Positions 42,325 through 50,158 are shown, counted from the stretch's first letter. The stretch: DNA of 64,000 bases from Acidobacteriota bacterium (GCA_029776225.1 JAKOTR010000032.1:1-64000); one strand, 5' to 3'. Notes: generated from the letters alone by a model not told the origin. A program made the numbers and translations.

Positions 42325-44153
42325 CGCTTGAGCCATTCCTTGGTCCGGTCCCCGAGCCAGCGCCGCTCCTGCGGTGGAGCCGGCGCCGCCTGCTGTTGTT
42401 CGTTGCGGAGCGCTGCAATCCGGTCCGCTTCGTTGTCGAGCGACAGCCCCATCGAGATCAGCGCACGCAGCGCGGCGTAGGCATAGACGCGCGCGTCGAG
42501 TGCTTCGTGGCGCACGCCGGGCTTCGGCCGCCATTCGCGTTTCGGCTGCCCGCGACTGTAGGTGGTCACCAGCACCTCGCCCAACAGCTGCTCGAAGTAG
42601 TTCTGCTCGCGATCCACCGGGAAGTGCGCATAGCCTGGCGTGCCGGGCGTCGGGTTGCGCAGCCGGCCGATCAGAGTCTCCTTGGCCGTGTCAGTCCCGA
42701 CCAGCCAGGGCCGCTCGCCCCGGATGTTCTTCGCCGTCGGCTTCCTCTGCCAGACCGGCTGCGTGCCGCCCACACCCTTTACCGCAAACACGCGCCGGTG
42801 GTAGCGCGTCCGGCAGAACTCGTACACCGCCTGCGACTCGTAGGACGAGTCGATCGCGCACGCCGCTATCGGAAGCGACAGGCCGGACTCATGCTGCCAG
42901 CGCCGCTCCAGATACGAATCGAGTTCCTGCCACAGGGCCGCTCCGGTCGGATCACCCGGCAGCACGCGGTACTCGATGGACCAAGACTCCTCGCCGCGCC
43001 CCCAGCCGACCAGTTCCAACTCGAGGCGGTCCTTCTGAACGTCCACGCCCGCGGTGAGCACCGCCGCGCCGAACGGCGCCGGCGCCCGGTAGTGCTCCCG
43101 CCGGGCCATCACCGTGGCGATATCCACGCTGGTTTCCGCTTCGTCATCCCACGGTTCGGCGAGCACAGTGTTCACGAACTCGCGCAGGGTCTCGGGCGAG
43201 CGGCGATCCGCCACGAACTTCGTGGCCAGCGCGCCCCACTTGCGCCAGGGCGAGTAGAGGCCGTTGATCCAGAAGCCGGCGACCTCACGCTCGGGATGCG
43301 CGGCGCGCCACTCGCCGTGCTTGAGCATCCAGTGCTTCTGCCAGTCGCCGATCAGCTTGGCGCAGTGCTCGCAGCGGTACTCAGCCTTCCCCGGCTCGCC
43401 CTTGGGCCAGACCAGATTGTCCCAGCGCAGCACCTGGAACTCGCCGCAGTGCGGGCAAGGCACCCAGTAGCTCTGCTGGTTCGATTCCAGGTACGCCGCC
43501 TCGATCCGCGAGGCGCCCTTGATGGTGGGCGTCGAGCAAAGCACGATCTTCCGGTTCCAGAAGTTCGCCGTGCGGGTGATCGCCAGGTTGACCGGGTCGC
43601 CCTCGCTGCCCGCGCTCGCCGGATACCGATCCACCTCATCGAGCAGGCAGTAGCGGATCGAGCGCATGGCCAAGCCCGCGGGCGAGCTGGCCGCGGCCAG
43701 CGTGATCGAGCCGCCCAGGAACTTCTTGTGCAGGATCGTGTTGTTCGAGTCGCGGCTGCGCGCCTCGGCCACCTTGCCTCGCAGGCACGGCGTGTCGCGC
43801 AGCATGGGGGCCAGGCGGTCCTTCGAGAAGGCCTCGGCATCTACCTCGCGCGGCTGGACCAGTAGGATCGGGCCGGGATCGAGGTCGACGATGTAGCCGA
43901 TGAAGTTCGAGAGCATGCTGGTCTTGCCCATCTGCGCCGCGCACATCAGAACGACCGACTCCGCCCGATGCGAAGGACTGAGGGCGTCCATGATGGCGCG
44001 CTGGTAGGGCGCCCGGTCGGTCCGCCACTCGCCCTTCTCGGCCGCGGATTCCGAGCTCAGCCGGGCGTTCTGATCTGCCCATTCCGAGACGCTCAGATCG
44101 GGCGGCGGCACCAGCACCTCGGCGGCCAGGATCTGGATCTCCTCAACGCGCAT
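42321..44153 (-). CDS. Terminase large subunit (gpA-like)
   Basis: The product has 610 residues. The ATPase carries CAAQMGKTS as a Walker-A variant and CLLDEVDRYP as Walker B with catalytic Glu. The nuclease and linking zinc-type Cys pairs are CPHCGEF and CEHCAKL (around 228-262). A RuvC-like nuclease begins TAGVDVQKDRLELELVGWG with the metal Asp, followed by AIDSSYES. This is lambda gpA-type DNA packaging by cos-cleaving or related systems. It overlaps the small subunit gene by 11 bp. Confidence 0.95.
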   Translation of the reverse strand: MRVEEIQILAAEVLVPPPDLSVSEWADQNARLSSESAAEKGEWRTDRAPYQRAIMDALSPSHRAESVVLMCAAQMGKTSMLSNFIGYIVDLDPGPILLVQPREVDAEAFSKDRLAPMLRDTPCLRGKVAEARSRDSNNTILHKKFLGGSITLAAASSPAGLAMRSIRYCLLDEVDRYPASAGSEGDPVNLAITRTANFWNRKIVLCSTPTIKGASRIEAAYLESNQQSYWVPCPHCGEFQVLRWDNLVWPKGEPGKAEYRCEHCAKLIGDWQKHWMLKHGEWRAAHPEREVAGFWINGLYSPWRKWGALATKFVADRRSPETLREFVNTVLAEPWDDEAETSVDIATVMARREHYRAPAPFGAAVLTAGVDVQKDRLELELVGWGRGEESWSIEYRVLPGDPTGAALWQELDSYLERRWQHESGLSLPIAACAIDSSYESQAVYEFCRTRYHRRVFAVKGVGGTQPVWQRKPTAKNIRGERPWLVGTDTAKETLIGRLRNPTPGTPGYAHFPVDREQNYFEQLLGEVLVTTYSRGQPKREWRPKPGVRHEALDARVYAYAALRALISMGLSLDNEADRIAALRNEQQQAAPAPPQERRWLGDRTKEWLKR

Positions 44154-44637
44154 ACTGGACCACTTCGCGCAGCGCGTTGACGAGCGCGTGCATCTCGCGC
44201 TTCAAGACTTCCCGCACCTGGCGCTCATCGGTGAGCGCCGTGACCTCGGGCGCCAGCTTGTCGGGCGCCGCCAGGATCCGCTCCTTGAGCTCGACCAAAA
44301 TCGACGCCCAGCGCTGCTTGACCAGGTCGGCTTCGACCAGCTTGCCCACCCGCGCGTCGTGCTCGAGCTTGCGGAGCTTCGCCCGGAAGACCATGTCGGC
44401 GGTCTTGGCCTGGGCGTAGGTCGTGGCGCCGGCGGCCACTTCGGCAGGCGCCGCAACGACTCTCTCCGAAACCGGCTCGGGCCGATCATCGAGCACGGCG
44501 TCCGAGGCCGCCACGTCGACCTTGCCGCCGCGCATCACCAGCACGCCGGCCTTGGCCAGCCGGCTGATGTACTGGCGGCTTTTGCCGCGGTGCCGGGCGT
44601 ACTCGGCCTGGCTCATGAGCTGGCGCGCTTCGGCCAA
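44143..44637 (-). CDS. Terminase small subunit (Nu1-like)
   Basis: The product has 164 residues. TTG 44637 with AGGAG nine bases upstream is chosen; ATG 44616 is the alternative. The N-terminus has a helix-turn-helix, LMSQAEYARHRGKSRQYISR, then LAKAGVLVMRGGKVDV, typical of Nu1-type DNA recognition. The remainder is a charged helical domain that ends EMHALVNALREVVQYAR. It directly precedes the large subunit on this strand. Confidence 0.85.
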   Translation of the reverse strand: MAEARQLMSQAEYARHRGKSRQYISRLAKAGVLVMRGGKVDVAASDAVLDDRPEPVSERVVAAPAEVAAGATTYAQAKTADMVFRAKLRKLEHDARVGKLVEADLVKQRWASILVELKERILAAPDKLAPEVTALTDERQVREVLKREMHALVNALREVVQYAR

Positions 44638-44722
44638 GTTAAATCACTCCTGCCCACATCTGTTTGAAACGTCGCGAGATTCAGTTGTCAGATTCCGCTT
44701 GCTTTTCCTCGGAACCCGAGCG

Positions 44723-44968
44723 ATGAGTGTCCCTGCTATGGCCACCCGCGACGAATTGATCGCCTGGGCCACGCGGAACGGCTGGAAGCTCGACCGCTGG
44801 GGCCACCTCAAGAAGGAATTCGACAACGGCACGCATCGGCTGAAGTTAAGCCGCATCGCCGTCCGGCATGAACTGAACACTCCATTCTGCTGGGCGCGCA
44901 TTGCGAGCGGCTACTACAAAAACCTCACCATCACCGGCGACGGAAAACTCGCCGGTCTGAAGTTCTGA
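44723..44968 (+). CDS. Small conserved hypothetical protein (antisense island gene 1)
   Basis: The product has 81 residues (76 from ATG 44738). It reads MATRDELIAWATRNGWKLDR, then LKKEFDNGTHRLKLSRIAVR and YYKNLTITGDGKLAGLKF. The W-x-x-x-x-G-W-x-x-D and KLSRIAVRHE patterns suggest a real small domain, which I do not recognise by name. It is the first of three genes on the plus strand inside an otherwise minus-strand phage module, 18 bp before the DUF3489 gene. Confidence 0.55.
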   Translation: MSVPAMATRDELIAWATRNGWKLDRWGHLKKEFDNGTHRLKLSRIAVRHELNTPFCWARIASGYYKNLTITGDGKLAGLKF

Positions 44969-44986
44969 ACGAAAGGAGAAAAACGA

Positions 44987-45550
44987 ATGAGAGCATTCGC
45001 AATTGTTGAGACCAATGTCACCGCCTACCCGACGGTGGCTGAAGCCAAGCAGGCCGTGGCGGCCGCCGTTCCGAGCGAGCCGCGCCTGGCCATCACCTCG
45101 GAGGCGGAACTGGCCTCGAGCTCGCTGTCCGTAGGCCAGCTCGTCGAAATCTGGAACGGCTTTGCCGGCGTGGTACCGTTTGATGATCTCAAGCCGGTCC
45201 GCAAGTTCACGGACCGCAAGACGGCTGTGGCCCGCATCTGGCGCGCCATCCAGCGCCTGGCACCGGCCCCCACGGTGGCCACCGTTGGCGAACCGGGTGC
45301 CCAGGGCGCGCCGAAAAAGGCCGGCTCGAGCAAGGAGGCCACCGCCCGCCAGGGCAGCAAGAAGGCCCAGGTCATCGAGCTGCTCGGCCGGCCCGAGGGC
45401 GCCACACTCCAGCAACTGGTTGAAGCCACTGGCTGGCAAGCTCACAGCGTGCGCGGGTTCCTCTCCGGCACGCTCGCCAAGAAGCTGGGGCACAAGATCA
45501 CCCGCCGCAAGCGCGACGACGGTACCAGCGCTTACTTCCTCACCGAGTAG
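44987..45550 (+). CDS. DUF3489-family protein (antisense island gene 2)
   Basis: The product has 187 residues with GAAAGGAG 8 bp before ATG 44987. The N-terminal third is Ala-rich. The C-terminal 75 residues carry the DUF3489 winged-helix-like block: SKKAQVIELLGRPEGATLQQ, LVEATGWQAHSVRGFLSG, then KKLGHKITRRKRDDG. These proteins often occur in proteobacterial prophages and plasmids; a DNA-binding role is likely from the fold, but not shown. Confidence 0.75.
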   Translation: MRAFAIVETNVTAYPTVAEAKQAVAAAVPSEPRLAITSEAELASSSLSVGQLVEIWNGFAGVVPFDDLKPVRKFTDRKTAVARIWRAIQRLAPAPTVATVGEPGAQGAPKKAGSSKEATARQGSKKAQVIELLGRPEGATLQQLVEATGWQAHSVRGFLSGTLAKKLGHKITRRKRDDGTSAYFLTE

Positions 45551-45560
45551 GTGGCCCGCC

Positions 45561-45746
45561 ATGATGGTCGAGTTCGAAGACCGCGACGAAGAACAGCAGC
45601 GGCGGTTTCTTGAGTACCTGGACCGGCTCAAAGCCGAGCAGGCTACCCCGCCGCTGCCTGAGCCGCCCAGACCCGGCTGTCTGTGGCGCCTGATCGGCCG
45701 CCTCTACCTCGCCTACTGGCGGTGGCGCTACCGCCGCCGCAACTAA
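45561..45746 (+). CDS. Small basic-tailed protein (antisense island gene 3)
   Basis: The product has 61 residues from ATG 45561, 11 bp after the DUF3489 stop. It begins MMVEFEDRDEEQQRRFLEYL, has a Pro-rich middle (LPEPPRPGCLWRL) and ends in LYLAYWRWRYRRRN. The stop overlaps that of the convergent gene by 4 bp. No family recognised. Aromatic and basic C-terminus suggests membrane or nucleic-acid contact. Confidence 0.5.
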   Translation: MMVEFEDRDEEQQRRFLEYLDRLKAEQATPPLPEPPRPGCLWRLIGRLYLAYWRWRYRRRN

Positions 45747-45943
45747 TCCCCGCCTCCCTCCGCCGCTGGGACCAGCGCCCCGCGGCTCTTTTCGTCTTCG
45801 AGCAACCTCAGCTCCGCACTCCAATCCGCCAGCGCCAGGCACAGCCCTTCCACATCGTGATGGCCGCTGCATAGCAGACCCTCTATCTCGGCAATCTCTT
45901 TCTGGCAGCGCTCGATCTCACGCCGGTACTCGGCGTCGCTCAT
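45743..45943 (-). CDS. Small coiled-coil protein
   Basis: The product has 66 residues; ATG 45943 is supported by GAGGAGG 7 bp upstream and overlaps the methyltransferase end. A helix reads YRREIERCQKEIAEIEGLL and the C-terminal part has ALADWSAELRLLEDEKSRG. No family recognised. Position is typical of small accessory genes between modification and packaging genes. Confidence 0.5.
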   Translation of the reverse strand: MSDAEYRREIERCQKEIAEIEGLLCSGHHDVEGLCLALADWSAELRLLEDEKSRGALVPAAEGGGD

Positions 45944-48191
45944 CGGCCACCTCCTCGAAGCCGCGGCCATCACCCTCCAGCGCCGCCTTCTTGCCCGTGA
46001 ACTCCTCCCAGCGACGGACGATTACATCCGCGTAGGCCGGATCGATCTCCATCAGCCGCGCCCGCCGCCCCAGCTTCTCCGCCGCAATCAAGGTCGAGCC
46101 CGAGCCGCCGAATAGATCCAAAACCACCTCGCCGGCCCGCGACGAGTAGGTCAGCGCCCGCACGGCCAGCTCTACAGGCTTCTCGGTCAGGTGCACCATC
46201 GCCTGCGGGTTGACCTTCTTGACGCTCCAGACGTCGGTGGCGTTCTTGATCTCCGGGTTGAACCAGTGCGCCGCGCCTTCACGCCAGCCATAGAAACAGT
46301 TGTGGGTTACCAGGCCATCGGCCACGTAGTGACCGTAGCGTGCCACCTCGAGTGAGTAAACCTCGCCATCGAACGGCTCCCACTCGACATGAATGGGCTC
46401 CCACTGCGTCTGCTGGCCGTTGACTGGAACGGGAATCATCATTACGCCTGACAGCAAGTTGCAGGCCCGGATGCGCAGGGACGAGCGAGCCCCGATCTTG
46501 TCTCGTGTGTGGTTGGCGATCAGGAACGGATGCTCGAGCGATCGGCCGTGGTCTTGGAGCAGACGCCGCGCGTTCTGCTCCAGTCGCGTCAGGTCCAGCC
46601 GATCATAAAGCCTGCGCACGTCAGCAAGGGCCCTTCGCGAGGAGGCACTCTCCGACCAGGTTGTCGTCGGAATCCCGTACTCAGCCAGAATGAGCTGCTC
46701 GGCGATGGTCGCCTCCACGTTCGAGGGATAGACGGACAAGATCCAAGCCGCTTCGCCCCCCTCGGTCTTGAGCCGGTGTTTTACCCCGAAGCCCCAGGTG
46801 GAGCGGAGCTTGGACTTTCCGACACGCCACCAGGAACCTAGCCGCATCAGATAGACACACCACCACTCACGCGCCCACGGGGCGAGCTTCACGCTCCAAT
46901 GGTGCCCGGGCGTGCAGCGTGTCACCGAACGCCCGGCACGGACCAACAGGAGCGGTCCGTGGTAGCTCCGCCGGGTCTGCCGCACGAGCAGGCCTTGGCG
47001 CAGCCCAACGAGCACGTTCGAGTTGCGGCTGTAACTGACGACCCGATCGCCATCGCACAGGCTCTGAATGGGAACTGGACCCTCGGGCGTCATGACCTGC
47101 GTGTCCGCAGGCTGGCACCATTCATGGTTGCCCATGAAATCCTTGCGCGTGAGCACGGGGTGTTCCTTGACCCAAATGATGGCCTGCGAGAAGTACAGGC
47201 CGCAGTCGGCCAGCGCCGGCGGATAGTTGGCGCAGTTGGCGTAACCGCCCCAGATGTAGAAGGCCCCACCCGGCTTGAGTGCGGCCGCCAGATTCGCGAA
47301 CCACTGCCGCAGCAGCCCTTCGTAGTCGCTGTCCTTCATGAAGTCGTTGGCCAGCGCGCGATCCTTGGGGCGCAGCTTCTTGGTCGTGCGCTTGGCCTTT
47401 GAGGCGCCGCGGTGCAGGTCAAAGCTCTGGTGATGATGCAGGCCTTTTTTGCCGGCCATCGCTCTGGACAAGCGCTGATTCGACGTCAGACCGTATGTCG
47501 TCCCGCCCTTACCCTGCTGAGGCGCGACGAACGAAGACAGCCCGGCGGCAATGGCGTTGTTCGAACGCGGCTCGACGCGCACGTTGTACGGCGGATCGGT
47601 GTTCACCAGATCCACCGTTTCGCCGGCCATCAGACGGTCCACGTCTTCTCGATTGGCCGAGTCGCCGCAGAGCAGCCGGTGCTCGCCCAGGATCCACAGA
47701 TCGCCGCGCCGCGAGACCGGTTCCTCGAGCGGCTCGGGAATGGCGTCCTCGTCGGTGAGGGCTTCTGCAAAGTCGGGCGGCTCAGCGAGCAGTGCATTCA
47801 GCTCTTCGTCCGAGAACCCGAGCACGTCCAGATTGAAGTCGTCCTGGCGCAGCTCCGTGAGCAGGCCGCGCAGTAGCTCCTCATCCCATCCCGTGCCTCG
47901 AAGGGCGAGCTGGTTGTCCGCGATAACCAGCGCCCGCCGCTGCGCCTCCGTCAGGTGATCCAGCACGATCACCGGCACCTCCGTGAGACCCAGCTTGCGA
48001 GCGGCCAGGAGGCGCGCGTGACCGGCGATGATCACGCCGTCAGCGCCGACCAGGATCGGGTTCGTCCAGCCGAATTCCACAATCGACGCCGCGATCTCGG
48101 CCACCTGCTCGTCTGTGTGCGTGCGCGGATTGCGAGCGAAGGGGATCAGCCGCTCAATCGGCCGGCGCTCGATCTGGATGTCGAGGTTCAC
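45918..48191 (-). CDS. ParB-like/DNA adenine-or-cytosine-N4 methyltransferase interrupted by an intein
   Basis: The precursor has 757 residues. Residues 1-110 are a ParB/Srx-like domain (IERLIPFARNPRTHTDEQVA, GVIIAGHARLLAARKLGLTE). Methyltransferase motif IV is VDLVNTDPPYNV near 193-204, and motif I, VLDLFGGSGSTLIAAEKLG, lies near the C-terminus. That order marks a beta-class N6/N4 methylase. Between GNHEW and CFYGWREGAAHWF an intein of 273 residues is inserted (359-631). Removing it makes a continuous 484-residue enzyme with a good family alignment through the join. It probably protects phage DNA. The preceding small membrane-like gene overlaps by 4 bp. Confidence 0.9.
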   Translation of the reverse strand: MNLDIQIERRPIERLIPFARNPRTHTDEQVAEIAASIVEFGWTNPILVGADGVIIAGHARLLAARKLGLTEVPVIVLDHLTEAQRRALVIADNQLALRGTGWDEELLRGLLTELRQDDFNLDVLGFSDEELNALLAEPPDFAEALTDEDAIPEPLEEPVSRRGDLWILGEHRLLCGDSANREDVDRLMAGETVDLVNTDPPYNVRVEPRSNNAIAAGLSSFVAPQQGKGGTTYGLTSNQRLSRAMAGKKGLHHHQSFDLHRGASKAKRTTKKLRPKDRALANDFMKDSDYEGLLRQWFANLAAALKPGGAFYIWGGYANCANYPPALADCGLYFSQAIIWVKEHPVLTRKDFMGNHEWCQPADTQVMTPEGPVPIQSLCDGDRVVSYSRNSNVLVGLRQGLLVRQTRRSYHGPLLLVRAGRSVTRCTPGHHWSVKLAPWAREWWCVYLMRLGSWWRVGKSKLRSTWGFGVKHRLKTEGGEAAWILSVYPSNVEATIAEQLILAEYGIPTTTWSESASSRRALADVRRLYDRLDLTRLEQNARRLLQDHGRSLEHPFLIANHTRDKIGARSSLRIRACNLLSGVMMIPVPVNGQQTQWEPIHVEWEPFDGEVYSLEVARYGHYVADGLVTHNCFYGWREGAAHWFNPEIKNATDVWSVKKVNPQAMVHLTEKPVELAVRALTYSSRAGEVVLDLFGGSGSTLIAAEKLGRRARLMEIDPAYADVIVRRWEEFTGKKAALEGDGRGFEEVADERRRVPA
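46299..47117 (-). other. Intein with GIY-YIG-like insert
   Basis: The element runs from Cys 359 (codon 47117-47115) to Asn 631 (codon 46301-46299). Block A is CQPADTQVMTPEGPVPIQSL; block B has RCTPGHHW; blocks F/G are GEVYSLEVARYGHYVADGLVTHN, read in parts as GEVYSLEVARYGHYV and GLVTHN, followed by Cys +1. The insert (about residues 430-500) reads CVYLMRLGSWWRVGKSK, then WILSVYPSNVEATIAEQLI. It has the spacing of a GIY-YIG endonuclease core with a late Glu, but is divergent. Confidence 0.85.
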
Positions 48192-48457
48192 TTCTTGATG
48201 TAAGGCGCCTCGGCCGGCGTGCCGTCCGGGTTGGCGAAGTGCGCCAGCACGGCGGTCACGCCCTGCACCGCCGATAGCACCACCATGGCCCAGAACTTGC
48301 CGCGCCCAGGCAGCAGGTCCTGCGTGGCGTTGATGCCCTGCGCCACCAGCGCCAGCATCTGAATCGCAACGTTCACCGAGAATCGCATCTTGGTCAGCTC
48401 CTTGAATTCGTCAACGAGCGGCCGCAGCCGCCACCAGATCCGCAGTTCACGGATCAT
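48188..48457 (-). CDS. Small membrane protein, holin-like
   Basis: The product has 89 residues with one amphipathic segment (SVNVAIQMLALVAQGINA) and a second hydrophobic helix (KFWAMVVLSAVQGVTAVLAHF). The charged ends (RIWWRLRPLVDEFKEL; EAPYIKK) resemble small class II holins, but could be any small phage membrane protein. No lysis function is proven. It overlaps the methyltransferase start by 4 bp. Confidence 0.45.
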   Translation of the reverse strand: MIRELRIWWRLRPLVDEFKELTKMRFSVNVAIQMLALVAQGINATQDLLPGRGKFWAMVVLSAVQGVTAVLAHFANPDGTPAEAPYIKK

Positions 48458-48463
48458 GCGCGA

Positions 48464-48820
48464 TCAACTTCCCCAGTACGGCGCGGGCACCCAGTAGGCC
48501 ACGATCAGGCCTTCGCCGGCGACGTTGGCATCGACGTAGTAGTCCGCCGGCCTGAGACCGTTCACCGATTCCAGAACCAGCTCGTCGGCGATGCCACCGC
48601 CCGCGCCCGTGGGCCAGAATTCCTTGAGCACCCCGGCGCCGGTGGCCTTGTTCATCCCCGCAACGCCCAGGAACACCCGCCCCGTCTCGCCGATCACGAC
48701 GGCGAACCGCAGCCGGACGGCCCGCAAGTTCACGTCGCTCGTGACCAGTACAGGTGTGCCCGGCGCGGGAACGGCGATCTTCCCGAACGACCGCGCTTCT
48801 AGAGCGAAGGGTTCAGCCAT
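48464..48820 (-). CDS. Hypothetical phage protein
   Basis: The product has 118 residues, starting MAEPFALEARSFGKIAVPAP. Beta-strand pattern (LVTSDVNLRAVRLRFAVVIG, GRVFLGVAGMNK, ELVLESVNGLRP, EGLIVAYWVPAPYW) resembles a small virion beta-sandwich or tail-related protein. I do not recognise a family. It is 24 bp downstream of the 58-residue ORF and 6 bp before the holin-like gene. Confidence 0.5.
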   Translation of the reverse strand: MAEPFALEARSFGKIAVPAPGTPVLVTSDVNLRAVRLRFAVVIGETGRVFLGVAGMNKATGAGVLKEFWPTGAGGGIADELVLESVNGLRPADYYVDANVAGEGLIVAYWVPAPYWGS

Positions 48821-48844
48821 GTGCGGACCTCGTCAACCAACCTG

Positions 48845-49021
48845 TCAACTTGTCAACCTGAATTCGGGCGCCGGCGCTAGCCGCAGCGTGCCACCTAGCC
48901 ACCCGCCGCCGCGCGGCCGTTCCGAGGACCCCGCGGGCCTCGGCCACCGCAACTCGCGCAACAATAGGCCCCGCTGGATGGCGATCCACTTGCCGCCGAC
49001 GTTGGCTTTGCGCGCTTTCAT
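48845..49021 (-). CDS. Small basic hypothetical protein
   Basis: The product has 58 residues. ATG 49021 overlaps the previous stop by ATGA, the coupling seen through this operon. It reads MKARKANVGGKWIAIQRGLL and has Arg/Gly/Pro-rich sequence after that. No family is recognised. A longer frame to 49105 also exists. Confidence rests mainly on the overlap. Confidence 0.4.
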   Translation of the reverse strand: MKARKANVGGKWIAIQRGLLLRELRWPRPAGSSERPRGGGWLGGTLRLAPAPEFRLTS

Positions 49022-49341
49022 TGCGACGCCATGCACTCGGTGACCACCGCCAGGAAGATCGGGCGCAGCTCGTCGCCGTGCCCCAGACGCCTGAGCTTCC
49101 AGCACAGCCGCCCGTTGTCCAAATGCTCGCGGAAGCTGTAGCGTGTGCCCATGTACTGCCGCAACTCCACCGCCGCGCCCTCGCCCGGGCGCCGGAACAG
49201 GATGGCGCGATTGATGTGCCCCTTCGGGTGGCGCACGACACGAGCGATCAAACCGGCGGCCTCGAGCCGCGCCAGGCGCTGCTCGCTGACCCAGTCAGCC
49301 AGCTCACCGTCGCCGTTGTACAAAGGGATCCGGTGGTTCAC
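49018..49341 (-). CDS. First gene of the phage-type operon, hypothetical
   Basis: The product has 107 residues. It begins MNHRIPLYNGDGELADWVSE and continues RLARLEAAGLIARVVRHPKG, AILFRRPGEGAAVELRQYMG and FREHLDNGRLCWKLRRLG. The last part resembles a small DNA-associated helix-turn-helix, but I do not recognise the family. It lies 137 bp below a promoter-like sequence and is the first minus-strand gene after the tRNA-Val region. Confidence 0.6.
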   Translation of the reverse strand: MNHRIPLYNGDGELADWVSEQRLARLEAAGLIARVVRHPKGHINRAILFRRPGEGAAVELRQYMGTRYSFREHLDNGRLCWKLRRLGHGDELRPIFLAVVTECMASQ

Positions 49342-49450
49342 GCAAACACACCTGGAGTGGGAAATCCTGCGGGAAAGAGTTTCATGAGCGTCCCGGCGCT
49401 CGCTCCGGTAGGGTGCGGGTTTGTTTCGAGAGGCCCCGCCCGCCTCTGGG

Positions 49451-49471
49451 AGAACGCTTCGCGAGCGTTCT
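49451..49471. promoter_or_regulatory. Palindromic operator candidate
   Basis: AGAACGCT (49451-49458) and AGCGTTCT (49464-49471) form a perfect inverted repeat with a 5-bp centre. It lies immediately downstream of the candidate -10 on the minus strand, where a repressor would block the phage operon. Confidence 0.4.
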
Positions 49472-49477
49472 ACCTCA

Positions 49478-49507
49478 TCGATAGCAGGCGGCGGCTTCAG
49501 TCGTCAA
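49478..49507 (-). promoter_or_regulatory. Candidate promoter for the phage operon
   Basis: On the minus strand TTGACG (49507-49502) is separated by 18 bp from TATCGA (49483-49478). Only the -35 is close to consensus. The first gene starts about 137 bp on. Confidence 0.3.
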
Positions 49508-49813
49508 GAGAAAAATCATTTCAAACGGGAGTTGTTCGAACCGCACGGGAGGCATGGGGGCCATGGGAGCCATGCCCCTATATAGAGAGCAAAATGTCGT
49601 CTCCTTCTCGTCCATAGACAAGGAGGAGACAAAAACGCCCAAAACAAGGCTCCCATGACTACCATGGGCACCAACCCTCCGGGAATCAATAGGATTGGGC
49701 GGGGTGGATCGGAGGTCCGATGGCTACCACGACGCCACTGAAACTGTGGACCTCATTTGGACCTCACGCCAGAGGGTTTTGGTGGCGAAAGGCGCGTAAC
49801 TCTATGAAAGGTG

Positions 49814-49890
49814 TGGTGGGCCCGTGGCGACTCGAACGCCAGACCTCTACCGTGTCAAGGTAGCGCTCTAACCAACTGAGCTACGGGCCC
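49814..49890 (-). tRNA. tRNA-Val(GAC)
   Basis: The minus strand folds as a complete tRNA: acceptor GGGCCCG paired with CGGGCCC, D-arm GCTC...GAGC, anticodon arm CTACC-TTGACAC-GGTAG, T-arm TGGCG-TTCGAGT-CGCCA, discriminator A and encoded CCA. The anticodon is GAC, for valine GUC/GUU. Its 3' end faces the phage-type module. Confidence 0.97.
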
Positions 49891-49971
49891 TCAGTTCGCT
49901 GCGACTTCAATGAATTGTAGCATACCCGCCCCACGCCCTTCCCTGCTTCGCTCAGTTTACGAATTTGACTC

Positions 49972-50010
49972 TTGAAATCCGAGATTCGCTCAGGTTAATA
50001 TTTATTAACC
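49972..50010 (+). promoter_or_regulatory. Candidate promoter with AT-rich operator
   Basis: TTGAAA (49972-49977), 17 bp, then TTAATA (49995-50000). The -10 overlaps a perfect inverted repeat GGTTAAT-ATTT-ATTAACC (49993-50010), AT-rich in a GC-rich region. It could drive the short ORF at 50033 and the zinc-ribbon gene. Confidence 0.3.
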
Positions 50011-50032
50011 GTAAACTGGAGGATCGGTTTCG

Positions 50033-50128
50033 ATGTGGAGCGGCCAGCCGCTCTTTGTCCGGATGCGATGCCGTCGGCGGGCTCGCAATGCCATCCCTCG
50101 GAGCATCCTACCGGGCGGTAATAGCTAA
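50033..50128 (+). CDS. Possible 31-codon leader ORF
   Basis: ATG 50033 follows GGAGG by 10 bp; the peptide starts MWSGQPLFVRMRCRRR. It ends 30 bp before the zinc-ribbon gene. Basic composition could be chance in GC-rich DNA. Real translation is uncertain. Confidence 0.2.
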   Translation: MWSGQPLFVRMRCRRRARNAIPRSILPGGNS

Positions 50129-50158
50129 CTCGTTGATCAGAGGAGGGCAATTCGGAAC

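Larger units (their letters stand above)
49342..49813. other. Intergenic region at the right end of the phage module
   Basis: No convincing gene is seen. It holds a promoter-like sequence, the 8-bp-arm palindrome and, at about 49598-49630, an imperfect inverted repeat (GTCTCCTTCT and AAGGAGGAGAC). There are repeated GCCATGGGAGCCATG-type tracts near 49551-49585. The phage-chromosome junction is expected within or near it. Confidence 0.6.
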
